DNA of 64,000 nucleotides, taken from contig NZ_AP026966.1 of NCBI RefSeq assembly GCF_027923905.1, positions 2,791,001-2,855,000 on the forward strand, in the 5' to 3' direction. This document shows, piece after piece, positions 1-9,045 of this stretch. The stretch is from Massilia varians (GTDB taxonomy: Bacteria > Pseudomonadota > Gammaproteobacteria > Burkholderiales > Burkholderiaceae_D). The position numbers and the translations under genes were made by a program. The notes below the pieces were generated by a model. The model made no database searches, was not told where the DNA came from, and saw only the letters and a program-made list of their open reading frames with translations. Positions within the stretch are counted from its first letter, which is position 1. Each line of letters starts with the position of its first letter.

Positions 1-1052
1 ACCACGAGCTGATCAAGACCTACCTCGAAGAGCTGGGCGAGGGCGCGCCGAGCAAGAACCACGTGACCATCTACCGCAAGCTGCTGGCCACCCAAGGCTG
101 CGAAGGCTGGGAACACCTGGATGAGGAGCACTTCGTGCAGGGCGCGATCCAGCTCGCGCTCGGTCACAACACCGAGCACTTTCTGCCTGAAGTCATCGGC
201 TACAACCTCGGCTACGAGCAGCTGCCGCTGCACCTGCTCATCACGTCGTACGAGCTGAACGAGTTCGGCATCGACCCGTACTACTTCACGCTGCACGTGA
301 CCGTCGACAATGCCGCCAGCGGCCATGCGCAGAAAGCGGTGCAGGCCCTGGCGAACCTGATGCCGCGCGTGGGCGACCGCGAGGCCTTCTACCGCCGCGT
401 GCTCGACGGCTACCGCCTGAACGACATCGGCTCCAGCACCACCACCTGCATCGCCGAGTTCGACCTGCAGGCCGAACTGGTGAACATCCTCGCCGCCAAG
501 AGCGGCGTCGGCAAGAACATGCACTCGGATTACTGCCGCGTTGCCGGCCGCTCGGTCAACGACTGGCTGGCGCAGCCTTCGCAGATCCCGGACTTCCTCG
601 CGGCGCTGGAAAAGGCCGGCTGGATCAAGCGCGGCGAAGATGTCGAGCACAGCCGCTTCTGGCGCCTGGTGCACGGCGAGAAGGCCGAGATGTTCGGCGT
701 CTTCAACGCCTACGAGCAGCAGGTGCTGCGCGACTGGATCATGTCGGCCCCCGGCGGCGGGCGCGCCGAGGGACCGCGCCTGCTCACCTGGCGCGCGCGC
801 CAGCGCACGCTGGACAACCTGGGCGAGCACGCCGACCGCAGCGGGCACTTCCCGGAACGCGGCCTGATCCGCCGCCATCCACGCCTGGAAGCGCCGGACA
901 ACGAACTGCGGCTGCTCGAGGAGAAAGTGGCGGCAGCGGCCGGCAAGCAAGAGGCGATGGAGCTGCTCGGCGGCCTGATGTCGCCCGAGGCGCACCACAC
1001 CGCGGCCGGCCTGATGGCCACCCGCATGTACACGCGGCTGTTCGACGCCTGA
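1..1052 (+). CDS. Iron-containing redox enzyme family protein (haem-oxygenase-like diiron fold), 5' end missing
   Basis: The reading frame is open from base 3 to the TGA at 1050-1052, so the true start lies upstream of the window. The sequence resembles the all-helical haem-oxygenase-like diiron oxidase/oxygenase (HDO) superfamily: a Glu in the stretch NLGYEQLPLH, then FTLHVTVDNAASGHA, which carries the His/Asp/Asp/His spacing typical of HDO metal ligands. The substrate cannot be read from sequence. It ends 70 bases before cphA on the same strand, so co-expression with cyanophycin synthesis is possible. Family assignment is from motif recognition; the role is unknown. Confidence 0.65.
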   Translation, partial: HELIKTYLEELGEGAPSKNHVTIYRKLLATQGCEGWEHLDEEHFVQGAIQLALGHNTEHFLPEVIGYNLGYEQLPLHLLITSYELNEFGIDPYYFTLHVTVDNAASGHAQKAVQALANLMPRVGDREAFYRRVLDGYRLNDIGSSTTTCIAEFDLQAELVNILAAKSGVGKNMHSDYCRVAGRSVNDWLAQPSQIPDFLAALEKAGWIKRGEDVEHSRFWRLVHGEKAEMFGVFNAYEQQVLRDWIMSAPGGGRAEGPRLLTWRARQRTLDNLGEHADRSGHFPERGLIRRHPRLEAPDNELRLLEEKVAAAAGKQEAMELLGGLMSPEAHHTAAGLMATRMYTRLFDA

Positions 1053-1074
1053 CTTCGCCGACACCGGAATACCC

Positions 1075-1094
1075 GCGCCGGCCATCGCCGGCGC
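1075..1094 (+). other. GC-rich perfect hairpin between the HDO gene and cphA
   Basis: Eight-base arms (GCGCCGGC / GCCGGCGC) with a CATC loop. It is followed by an A/T-rich stretch but no T-run, so it is not a convincing Rho-independent terminator. It could attenuate or process a transcript reading from the upstream gene into cphA. Confidence 0.4.
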
Positions 1095-1122
1095 GCTCGA
1101 TAATTATTACAAGGATCTATTC

Positions 1123-3765
1123 GTGCAAATCCTGGAACAGCGCTTCCTGCGTGGACCCAACGTCCATGCCGACTCTCCCTGCCTGCTGAGCGTGATCGAC
1201 CTGCAGGAGCTGTATGGCATCTCCTCGAAAGACATCCCCGGATTCAACGACGCCCTGCTGGAGGCCTTGCCTTCGCTTGCCGGACAGCGCCTGCCGACCG
1301 GCCAGCGCGGCGGCTTCGCCCAGCGCCTGCGCGAAGGCACCTATCTGGGCCGCGTGATCGAGCAAGTGACGCTCGAGCTGCAGACGCTGGCGGCAGGTGA
1401 GGCGACGTCGCCGGCCAGCTACGGGCGCACCCGCCCGGTCGCCGGCCGTCCTGGCGTATTCCGCATCGTCTGCGCCTACCAGTCCGAAAAGCTGGTGCAG
1501 CCCGCTTTCCAGCTGGCGGTGGACCTGGTCACCGCCCTCGGCAACGGTGAGGACTTCGGCCTGGCCCCGCGCCTGGAGGAGCTGGGTTCGATCGCGGCGC
1601 GCCACGCCATCGGCACCAGCACCGCGGCGGTGCTGGCTGCGGCGCACGAGCGCGGCATACCGACCCAGCGCATCACCGAGGACGCCAACCTGTTCCTGCT
1701 GGGCTGGGGCGTGAAACAGAAGCGCCTGCAGGCCACCACCACCGGTGACACCAGCTTCATCGCCGTGAAGATCGCCAGCGACAAGCAGCTCACCAAGACC
1801 CTGCTTATGGAAGCGGGGGTGCCGGTGCCCGAGGGTTCGGTCGTCACCACCGTGGAGGCCGCGCAGCGTGCGGCGGCGCGCATGAACGCTCCGGTGACGC
1901 TCAAGCCGCTCGACGGCAACCAGGGCAAGGGCGTCACGGTCGACTGCCGCGACGACGCCCAGGTGGCGCGCGCCTTCGAGTTCGCGCGCCAGTATGGCCG
2001 CCGCATCATCGTCGAGCGCTTCGTCGAAGGGCGCGACTACCGGGTGCTGGTCGCCGGCGGCCAGGTCGCCGCAGCGTCGATGCGGCGCCCGGCCCACGTG
2101 GTGGGCGACGGCCTGGCCACGGTGCGCGAACTGGTCGAGCGCGAGAACGAGAACCCGGCGCGGGGCGCCGGCCACACCAATATCCTGACCAGGATCGCGC
2201 TCGACGCCCATGCGGCCGACATTCTGCGCAAGCAGGGCTTCGACTTCGACAGCGTGGTCCCTTGCGGCGTGACGGCCGAGCTGCGCGGCAACGCCAACCT
2301 GTCCACCGGCGGCACCGCCGAGGACGTAACCAGCCTGCTGCCGGAGTCGACCCGCCTGCTGTGCGTGCGGGCCGCCGCCAAGATCGGCCTGGACGTGGCC
2401 GGCATCGACATCGTCTGCCGCGACATCGCGCTGCCGCTCGAGGCCCAGCGCGGCGCCGTTATCGAGGTCAACGCGGCGCCCGGCATCCGCATGCACCAGT
2501 ACCCGAGCGCGGGCGAGCCGCGCGACGCCGGCGACGCCATCGTGCAGGGCCTGATGGGCGAGTCGGACGGACGCATTCCCTTGATCGCGGTGACCGGCAC
2601 CAACGGCAAGACCACCACCACGCTCCTGATCGCGCACACCGTGCGCCTGGCCGGCAAGGTGACCGGCGTGACCACCACCGAAGGCGTGTTCATCGACGGC
2701 AAGCAGGTGGCCAAGGGCGACTGCACCGGCTACTGGTCGGCGCGCACCGTGCTCGGCTCGCCCGACGTCGAGGTGGCGGTGCTGGAGACGGCGCGCGGCG
2801 GCATCCTCAAGCGCGGCCTGGCCTTCGACCGCTGCGACGTCGGCGTGGTGCTGAACATCGCGGCCGACCACCTGGGCCTGGATGGCGTGGATACCGTGGA
2901 AGACCTGGCGCAGGTGAAAGCCGTGGTGGCGACGTCAAGCTCGCGCGCCGTGGTGCTCAATGCCGAAGACCCGCTGTGCGTGGCCATGGGCCGCCGCGCC
3001 AAGCCGGAAGCCGAGATCGTCTACTTCTCGATGGACCCGGAGAACCCGGTGTTCCTGCAGCACCTGGAGGACGGCGGCCGCGGCGTCTACCTGCAGGACA
3101 ACGCGGTGGTGGTCGCGGACGGCAACCTGCACCAGGAACTGCTGCGGGTCGAAAGCATGCCGGTCGCCTTCGGCGGGCGCGCGCGCTTCAATATCGCCAA
3201 CAGCCTGGCGGCGGCGGCGGCCCTGATGGCTTCCGGCTTTACCAACCTGCAGATCGCCACCGGCCTGTCCACTTTTGTGTCGAACGGTCGCACCAATCCG
3301 CTGCGCACCAATATATTCGACATCCGCGGCGTGACGGTGATCGTCGACTATGCGCACAACCCGGCCGCCTACAAGGCGATGGCCGAGATGGCGCGCGCCC
3401 TGCTGCCGGGACAGCTGGTCGGCATCGTCACCGCCCCGGGCGACCGCCGCGACGAGGACCTGCGCGAGGTCGGCCGCGTGTGCGGCGCGCGCTTCGACGA
3501 ACTGGTGGTGTACGAATCCCAGAGCCGCGGGCGCGCGGTGGGCGAGGCGGTGGACCTGATCCTCGACGGCGCGGAAGAGGCCGCCGGAATGAGCGATACC
3601 CTGCACCGGGTGATCGAGGTCGGCGAGGCGATCCGCCACGGCCTGAGCCTGTGCCGTCCCGGCGACGTGCTGGTGTTCGCCTGTGGCTCCTCGCTGCAGG
3701 TGTTCGTGGATGCCTTGCGGGTCAACGACCCGGACAGTGCGGACCAGGTGGCGGCGCAGGTCTGA
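1123..3765 (+). CDS. cphA: Cyanophycin synthetase
   Basis: Makes cyanophycin (multi-L-arginyl-poly-L-aspartate), a cytoplasmic nitrogen reserve, by ATP-dependent addition of Asp to the backbone and Arg to its side chains. The 880-aa product has the family's usual length and layout: N-terminal domain to about residue 160, ATP-grasp domain about 160-470 (KPLDGNQGKGV; EVNAAPGIRMHQYP near its end), then a Mur-ligase-like domain with P-loop GTNGKTT at 492-498 and DYAHNPAAY further on. Start is the GTG at 1123, preceded by AAGGA at 1111-1115. A second intact synthetase is encoded convergently at 4542-7130, the two-enzyme arrangement known in Cupriavidus and relatives. No truncation or missing motif is seen. 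Confidence 0.95.
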   Translation: MQILEQRFLRGPNVHADSPCLLSVIDLQELYGISSKDIPGFNDALLEALPSLAGQRLPTGQRGGFAQRLREGTYLGRVIEQVTLELQTLAAGEATSPASYGRTRPVAGRPGVFRIVCAYQSEKLVQPAFQLAVDLVTALGNGEDFGLAPRLEELGSIAARHAIGTSTAAVLAAAHERGIPTQRITEDANLFLLGWGVKQKRLQATTTGDTSFIAVKIASDKQLTKTLLMEAGVPVPEGSVVTTVEAAQRAAARMNAPVTLKPLDGNQGKGVTVDCRDDAQVARAFEFARQYGRRIIVERFVEGRDYRVLVAGGQVAAASMRRPAHVVGDGLATVRELVERENENPARGAGHTNILTRIALDAHAADILRKQGFDFDSVVPCGVTAELRGNANLSTGGTAEDVTSLLPESTRLLCVRAAAKIGLDVAGIDIVCRDIALPLEAQRGAVIEVNAAPGIRMHQYPSAGEPRDAGDAIVQGLMGESDGRIPLIAVTGTNGKTTTTLLIAHTVRLAGKVTGVTTTEGVFIDGKQVAKGDCTGYWSARTVLGSPDVEVAVLETARGGILKRGLAFDRCDVGVVLNIAADHLGLDGVDTVEDLAQVKAVVATSSSRAVVLNAEDPLCVAMGRRAKPEAEIVYFSMDPENPVFLQHLEDGGRGVYLQDNAVVVADGNLHQELLRVESMPVAFGGRARFNIANSLAAAAALMASGFTNLQIATGLSTFVSNGRTNPLRTNIFDIRGVTVIVDYAHNPAAYKAMAEMARALLPGQLVGIVTAPGDRRDEDLREVGRVCGARFDELVVYESQSRGRAVGEAVDLILDGAEEAAGMSDTLHRVIEVGEAIRHGLSLCRPGDVLVFACGSSLQVFVDALRVNDPDSADQVAAQV

Positions 3766-3779
3766 AGCCGGCGCCAAAG

Positions 3780-3808
3780 AAAAAACGGCCTGCGGGCCGC
3801 TTTTTTTT
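3780..3808. terminator. Bidirectional Rho-independent terminator
   Basis: Stem CGGCC/GGCCG (3786-3790 / 3795-3799) with a TGCG loop, a T8 run at 3801-3808 on the + side and an A-run before it on the - side. It sits between the convergent cphA and the outer-membrane barrel gene and could end both. Confidence 0.85.
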
Positions 3809-3819
3809 CGGTTGTTAGC

Positions 3820-4326
3820 TCAGAAGAAGAACTGCAGCGCCAGGGTCCAGACGTTCGGCTTGAGCACGCTCGGCTTGTCCATCGGCAGGCGCTCGTACTC
3901 GACCGTGACGGCGGCGTTCGGGGTGATCGAATATTGCAGGCCAAAGGCGCCATAGGCGCCGGTGTCGGTCTTCTTGCCGAGCGCGGTCAGGGCCGGCGCC
4001 GGCAGCGCCGTGCGGCGCGTTTGCGCTACGCCCACCTTGCCGTAGGCGCTCAGCTTCTCGGTCAGCGCGATGCTGGGCTTGACGGCGATGTACATGCCGT
4101 AGCCGTTCTTCAGGTCGACGGCGCCGCCCTCGACCGCGAGCCGCTTGCCGAACTGGTAGCCGCCGAACACCTTCGGGCTGGCCTTGGTCGCCGCGCCGAC
4201 GTAGTCGACGCCGGACACGGCCACGCCGGCATAGGCTTGCCCCACGCCGGCGCGCACCGGTTCGGCAGCCTGGGCGGCGCCGGCCAATGCCATGCCTGCG
4301 AGGAGAACGGCCAACAGTTTCTGCAT
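3820..4326 (-). CDS. Small outer-membrane beta-barrel protein
   Basis: The 168-aa product has a clear Sec signal peptide (MQKLLAVLLAGMALAGAAQA, cleavage probably before AEPVR) and then alternating polar/aromatic strands ending in LALQFFF, the C-terminal Phe that the BAM complex recognises. This suggests an eight-stranded OmpA/OmpW-size barrel, but no specific family is recognised. GGAAGGA at 4331-4337 is a strong ribosome site for this start. It lies between the two convergent cyanophycin loci and downstream of the iaaA operon, separated from it by a terminator. A link to cyanophycin metabolism is not supported by anything except position. Confidence 0.75.
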   Translation of the reverse strand: MQKLLAVLLAGMALAGAAQAAEPVRAGVGQAYAGVAVSGVDYVGAATKASPKVFGGYQFGKRLAVEGGAVDLKNGYGMYIAVKPSIALTEKLSAYGKVGVAQTRRTALPAPALTALGKKTDTGAYGAFGLQYSITPNAAVTVEYERLPMDKPSVLKPNVWTLALQFFF

Positions 4327-4490
4327 ACTTTTCCTTCCAAATTCGAGCCGGTCCGCTGTCGTGAGGAACGGGCCGGGTTACGGATGAGCAAGGTAACAGT
4401 TGAACGCACGCATTAAAATGGCAATTTGTAACTAATTGCAAAAGTTGAGCCGATAAATGGCCAAGAGGTCATCAGTTTAAGTGGCTCTTA

Positions 4491-4517
4491 AGTAAAAAAC
4501 GCCCCATGCAGGGGCGT
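4491..4517 (-). terminator. Rho-independent terminator of the iaaA-cphB-cphA2 operon
   Basis: Arms ACGCCCC/GGGGCGT around an ATGCA loop, with an A-run on the 5' (plus) side that reads as a T-run on the minus strand. It lies about 25 bases past the stop of the second cyanophycin synthetase. Confidence 0.8.
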
Positions 4518-4541
4518 TGTGGGCGAGGCGGGCTTTCGGGA

Positions 4542-7130
4542 TCAGATCGCTTCCGCTTCGATCCTGCGCGCCAGTTCCGGCTTGTCCGGACGCAGCGCGT
4601 CGGTCAGTTCCGACAGGGCGCTGCCGCAGCCGAACACCAGCACGTCGCCAGGCTGGCACAGCGACAGCCCGTGACGGATCGCCTGGTGCGAGGCCAGTAC
4701 CACGCTGAGCGAATCATCGGCCAGCTTGCCCAGCCTGGCGCCGCGCACCAGCAGGGCGGCGGTTTCTCCTTCCTGGCGGCCGCGGTTTTCGGTCTCGTAC
4801 ACCACCAGGTCGTCGAAGCCGGCCGCGCAGGTGCGGCCGATGTCGACCAGGTCGGCGTCGCGGCGGTCGCCCGGCGCGGCCACCACGCCGACCAGGCGGC
4901 CGGCGCTCAATGCGCGCGCGCTCTCGGCCAGCGCGGCGTAGGCGGCGCAGTTGTGGGCGTAGTCGACGATCACGGTGACGCCATCCACGTCGAACACGTT
5001 CGAGCGCAGCGGGTTGTGCTTGGCGTCCGAGACGAAACTCTTCAGGCCCTCGGCGATCTCGAGGTTGCCGAAGCCGTGGGCGGTGAGGGCAGCGGCCGCC
5101 GCCAGCGCATTGGCGATGTTGTAGCGCGCCGCGCCGCCCAGCGAAACCGGCATCTGGCGCGCATCGACCAGCGCTTCGTGGCGCGAACCGTTGGCCAGCA
5201 CCAGGATCTGGTCCTGCAGGTAGAGCGCGCGCCCGCCGTTCTCCAGGTGGCGCAGCAGGACCGGATTGTCGGCGTCGAGCGAGAAGTAGATCACCTCGAC
5301 GCCTTCGCGCAGGCCGTCCGCCATCGCGACGCAGTAGTCGTCCTCGGCATTGAGCACCACTGCGCGCGAGGCGCGCTGGGCCACCACCGCCTTGACCCTG
5401 GCCAGGTCGTCGAGGGTCTCGACGCCGTCCAGGCCCAGGTGGTCGCTGGACACGTTCAGCACCACCGACACGTCGACGCGGTCGTAGGCCAGGCCGCGCT
5501 TGAGGATGCCCCCGCGCGCCGTCTCCAGCACCGCGAAGTCGACTTCCGGGCTGGAGAGCACGCTGCGCGCCGAGCGGTAGCCGGTGCAGTCGCCCTTCGT
5601 GGTGAGCACGCCGTCCACATACACGCCCTCGGTGGTGGTCACGCCGGTGCGCAGGCCGGTCTGGCGCACCGCATGGGCGATCAGGAGCGAGGTGGTGGTC
5701 TTGCCGTTGGTACCGGTGATGGCCACGGTCGGGATGCGGCCGTCGCATTCGCCGAACAGGGCCTCGACGATGGCCGCGCCGGCATCGACCGGGGTGCCGC
5801 GGCTCGGGTACTGGTGCATGCGGATGCCGGGCGCCGCGTTGACCTCGATGATGCCGCCTCGCTGCTCGCGCAGCGGCTTGGCGATGTCCTGGCAGACGAT
5901 GTCGATGCCGGCGATGTCCAGGCCGATGGTGCGGGCGGCGCGGATGCAGATATCGCGCGTTTCCTGCGGCAGCAGGTCGGTCACGTCTTCCGCGGTGCCG
6001 CCGGTGGACAGGTTGGCGTTGCCGCGCAGGTCGGCCGTCACGCCGCTGGCCAGCACGGTGTCGAACCCATAGCCTTGTTTGGCCAGCGCCTCCTCGGCCA
6101 GCGCATCCATCGGGATCTTGGTGAGGATGTTGGTGTGGCCTTCTCCGCGGGCCGGGTTGCGGTTCTCGGTCTCGACCAGCTGGCGGATCGTCGCGTGGCC
6201 GTCGCCGACCACGCAGGGCGGCCGGCGCCAGGAGGCGGCGGCTACCTTGCGGCCGGTGACCAGGACCCGGTAGTCGCGCCCCTCCAGGTGTTCTTCGACG
6301 ATGATCTTGCGCCCGTACTTGCGCGCGTGGGCAAAGGCGCGCGCGACCTCTTCCGGCGTGGCGCAGTTGGTGGTCACGCCCTTGCCCTGGTTGCCGTCGA
6401 GCGGCTTGACCGTCGCCGGGCCGGACAAGCGGCGCGCGGCGCGCAGCGCCTCCTCCTCGGTGGTGACGGTGCTGCCCGCCGGGACCGGGACGCCGGCCAC
6501 TTCCAGCAGCGCCTTGGTCAGCTGCTTGTCGCTGGCGATGCCGACGGCGATCGAATTGGTGGCGCCGGTGATGGTCGCCTGCAGGCGTTTCTGGCGGCTG
6601 CCCCAGCCCAGCTGGAACAGGTTGGCCTCATCGGTCAGGCGCAGCGCCGGAATGCCGCGCCGCAGCGCCGCCTGCACCACCGCATTGGTGCTGGTGCCGA
6701 TCGCGTAGTCCTCGGCCGTCTCGCGCAGCGCGTCCAGGGCCTTGGGCAGGTCGAAATGGCGGTCTTCCGCCGCCGCATGGACCAGGTCGATCGCCACGCG
6801 CAGGGCGGCGTCGGCCACCTGTTCGATGGCGTAGCCGCACACCACGCGGCGGGTGCGCGGGGCGCCGTTCACGGCGAGCGTCGCGCCGAAGTGGCCGGAA
6901 GCCCCGGCCGAGCGCTGCAGTTCGTTGAGCACCGGCTCGATCGCTTCGACCAGCAGGGCGTCGTCGGCCAGGCGCACGGCGGCGTCCGGCGGCAGCGCCG
7001 GAAGCAGCTCGAACAGACGCGCCGCGAAACCGGGGGCCTTGGTGAAACCGTCGTCGATGACTGCCATCAGGCAGGGGCTGGCGGCATACAGGTTGGGGCC
7101 GCGCAGCAGGCGTTTTTCTCTTATTTTCAT
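4542..7130 (-). CDS. cphA: Second cyanophycin synthetase (CphA'/CphA2-type paralogue)
   Basis: An 862-aa paralogue of the convergent cphA, with the same N-domain / ATP-grasp / Mur-ligase order. The Mur-like P-loop GTNGKTT is intact at 473-479, as are KPLDGNQGKGV, EVNAAPGIRMHQYP and DYAHNCAAY, so it is not a decayed copy. Its ATG at 7128-7130 overlaps the cphB stop by 4 bases (ATGA), implying translational coupling. In bacteria with two synthetases the second may need or cooperate with the first, or may polymerise beta-Asp-Arg dipeptides; which applies here cannot be told from sequence. Last gene of the iaaA-cphB-cphA' operon. Confidence 0.92.
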   Translation of the reverse strand: MKIREKRLLRGPNLYAASPCLMAVIDDGFTKAPGFAARLFELLPALPPDAAVRLADDALLVEAIEPVLNELQRSAGASGHFGATLAVNGAPRTRRVVCGYAIEQVADAALRVAIDLVHAAAEDRHFDLPKALDALRETAEDYAIGTSTNAVVQAALRRGIPALRLTDEANLFQLGWGSRQKRLQATITGATNSIAVGIASDKQLTKALLEVAGVPVPAGSTVTTEEEALRAARRLSGPATVKPLDGNQGKGVTTNCATPEEVARAFAHARKYGRKIIVEEHLEGRDYRVLVTGRKVAAASWRRPPCVVGDGHATIRQLVETENRNPARGEGHTNILTKIPMDALAEEALAKQGYGFDTVLASGVTADLRGNANLSTGGTAEDVTDLLPQETRDICIRAARTIGLDIAGIDIVCQDIAKPLREQRGGIIEVNAAPGIRMHQYPSRGTPVDAGAAIVEALFGECDGRIPTVAITGTNGKTTTSLLIAHAVRQTGLRTGVTTTEGVYVDGVLTTKGDCTGYRSARSVLSSPEVDFAVLETARGGILKRGLAYDRVDVSVVLNVSSDHLGLDGVETLDDLARVKAVVAQRASRAVVLNAEDDYCVAMADGLREGVEVIYFSLDADNPVLLRHLENGGRALYLQDQILVLANGSRHEALVDARQMPVSLGGAARYNIANALAAAAALTAHGFGNLEIAEGLKSFVSDAKHNPLRSNVFDVDGVTVIVDYAHNCAAYAALAESARALSAGRLVGVVAAPGDRRDADLVDIGRTCAAGFDDLVVYETENRGRQEGETAALLVRGARLGKLADDSLSVVLASHQAIRHGLSLCQPGDVLVFGCGSALSELTDALRPDKPELARRIEAEAI

Positions 7131-8002
7131 GAAAGCGGGTTCCGTTTCGTCACATTTTCCAAAAAATCGAGCAGCGGGAGCGGCAGTCCCCTGCCGGGTT
7201 CGGCGTCGCCGGCGGGCAGGCGGTAGCTGCTGCCGGCGGGCAGCAGGTGGAGGCGCACGTCGATCAGCTCCGGGGTGTCGCGATCCTTGATGTCGGCCAC
7301 GTTGGTGATCATGGTGCGCCCGTCGACGATGGTGACGGCGCCCTGGCCCAGCACTTCAATGCCCGAACCGATGTCGACCACCAGCGCGGTGTCCTCGTCG
7401 ATGCCGATGCCCTGCAGGTAGGGGTTCTGGGCCACCACGCTGAGCAGGCGCGAGAGGCGCTGGCGTTCCGAGAAGTGCTGGTCGATCACCACCCGGTGCA
7501 GGAAGCCCAGGCCGGCGCCCAGGTTGACCGATCCCTTCTCTGGATGCAGTTCGACGCGGCCGGTGGCCAGCATGTGGCCGGACATGGCCGAGGCGCCGGC
7601 GCTGGTGCCGCCGATGGTCGCGCCGCGCAGCTTGAGCGCGGCGTGCATGGCGCTGTCGAGGGCGCTGCCGCCGAGCAGGGCCAGCAGGCGCTTCTGGTCG
7701 CCGCCGGTCATGAAGATGCCGGTGGCGTCGTCCACCAGGCGCACGAAGTCCTCGCTGTTGGCGTCCTGGCGGCTGGTCACCTCCAGGTGGCTGCGCTTGT
7801 CCACGCCCAGGCTGCCGAACGCTTCGTCGTAGATGCTCCACATCTCGTCCGCAACGGTGCTGGCCGCGGTGATCACGACGATGTTCGCGCCGGCGCCGCC
7901 GGACAGTTCGACGAAGCGCTTGAGGATCGCCATCTCGCGCGTGCGGTCCTCGTGGCCGCCGATGATCACGAGGTGGCCGTTCTTGTTGTCTTGTTCGCTC
8001 AT
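7127..8002 (-). CDS. cphB: Cyanophycinase
   Basis: Peptidase family S51 exopeptidase that releases beta-Asp-Arg dipeptides from cyanophycin in the cytoplasm. The 291-aa protein contains GGTSAGAS at 131-138 with nucleophile Ser134, and FMTGGDQKRLL upstream, both hallmarks of bacterial cyanophycinases. Length matches the family. Start overlaps the iaaA stop by 4 bases and its own stop overlaps the start of the second synthetase by 4 bases, so degradation and synthesis genes are translated from one coupled message. Confidence 0.95.
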   Translation of the reverse strand: MSEQDNKNGHLVIIGGHEDRTREMAILKRFVELSGGAGANIVVITAASTVADEMWSIYDEAFGSLGVDKRSHLEVTSRQDANSEDFVRLVDDATGIFMTGGDQKRLLALLGGSALDSAMHAALKLRGATIGGTSAGASAMSGHMLATGRVELHPEKGSVNLGAGLGFLHRVVIDQHFSERQRLSRLLSVVAQNPYLQGIGIDEDTALVVDIGSGIEVLGQGAVTIVDGRTMITNVADIKDRDTPELIDVRLHLLPAGSSYRLPAGDAEPGRGLPLPLLDFLENVTKRNPLS

Positions 8003-8910
8003 CGCTGGGTCATTTTCGTGGTGGGCATGCCCTGGTTACAGTAGGCGCCGGCCTCGCTGCGGGTGACGCCGATCAGGCCGACGTCCACGTCCTTGTCGAA
8101 CAGCGCGACGCCGCGCTTGAGCGCCTCCTCGAGCGCCATGCCGTGCTCGATCCAGCCGTAGACGGTGCGCGCCAGCAGGTGGCGCACGATGTGTTCGCCG
8201 ATACCGCTGGCGGCAATGGCGCCCAGCGGGCCGGCGTAGAAGCCGCTGCCGATGATCGGGCTGTCGCCCACCCGGCCCAGCAGGCTGGGCGCCGAGCCGC
8301 CGGTGGAGCAGGCCACCGCGAAGTGCCCGTCAGGGCCGCGCACCACGGCGCCGACGGTGTCGCAGGCCGAGGATTTCGGCAGCTGCAGCGGGGTCTTGTA
8401 GTTCCAGAAGCGATCGAACAGGCGGTTGTCGATGCCGGGCATCAGGGGCACCGAGCCGGCGAGTTCCTGCATCAGCTTGCGGTGATCAAGGCGCTGGCGT
8501 TCGGAGATCGGCGCGCCTGCGGCCAGCCCGATGGTGCGCGCGAAGCGCTGGGCGCCTTCGCCGGCCAGCATCACGTGCGGGGTGTCGGCGATGGCGCGCG
8601 CCAGCTTGACCGGATTTTTCACGTCGCGCACGCAGGCCACCGAGCCGAGGCGGCCGCGGGTGTCCATGATCGCCGCGTCCATCTCGATGGTTTCGCCGTC
8701 CAGCCCCAGCGTGGCGCCGCTGCCCGCGTTGAAGCGGCCGTCGTCCTCGAGGGTGGCGACGGCGATGATGGCGGCATCGAGCGCGTCGCCGTTGACTTCC
8801 AGCTGGGCCAGCGCACGGCGTGCCGCCAGTACGCAGCCGTCTTCGTTTTCCGTCGGGGCGCCCGCGCCGCCGTGGACGACGACGGCACCAGCCTGTTGGG
8901 GATTGCTCAT
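7999..8910 (-). CDS. iaaA: Isoaspartyl peptidase / plant-type L-asparaginase
   Basis: Ntn-hydrolase that cleaves isoaspartyl dipeptides; here the expected substrate is beta-Asp-Arg released by the adjacent cyanophycinase, yielding free Asp and Arg. The precursor self-cleaves before a Thr in CDTVGAVV (Thr185 counted from the chosen start), and GNxGSG-like FNAGSGATLG is present. The ATG at 8908-8910 (MSNPQQ) is preferred, with AAGG about 10 bases upstream; an in-frame ATG at 8943 lacks a ribosome site. First gene of the three-gene cyanophycin mobilisation operon; length 303 aa is normal. Confidence 0.93.
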   Translation of the reverse strand: MSNPQQAGAVVVHGGAGAPTENEDGCVLAARRALAQLEVNGDALDAAIIAVATLEDDGRFNAGSGATLGLDGETIEMDAAIMDTRGRLGSVACVRDVKNPVKLARAIADTPHVMLAGEGAQRFARTIGLAAGAPISERQRLDHRKLMQELAGSVPLMPGIDNRLFDRFWNYKTPLQLPKSSACDTVGAVVRGPDGHFAVACSTGGSAPSLLGRVGDSPIIGSGFYAGPLGAIAASGIGEHIVRHLLARTVYGWIEHGMALEEALKRGVALFDKDVDVGLIGVTRSEAGAYCNQGMPTTKMTQR

Positions 8911-9027
8911 GTAATCAGTAGACCTTGTGGTTGGGCATTGCAAGATGCGTTTTTGTTGTCACGTAGTTAAGAACAGCATTATGCGCACCGGCGCGCGTGC
9001 GCCACATCGGTACAGTTGCCGTGCTTG

Positions 9028-9045
9028 TGTAAGAAGTTGCTTACA
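9028..9045. promoter_or_regulatory. Inverted repeat TGTAAG-N6-CTTACA upstream of iaaA
   Basis: Perfect 6-6-6 inverted repeat that overlaps the end of the DUF2244 gene and lies about 120 bases upstream of iaaA. It could be an operator for the cyanophycin operon or a weak transcript-end hairpin; no T-run follows. Confidence 0.3.

Noticed and set aside
4506..7226. A 906-codon open frame on the + strand opposite the second cyanophycin synthetase
   Set aside because: It is antisense to a gene with clear family motifs; its product is His/Gln/Arg/Gly-rich low-complexity sequence typical of GC-rich shadow frames.
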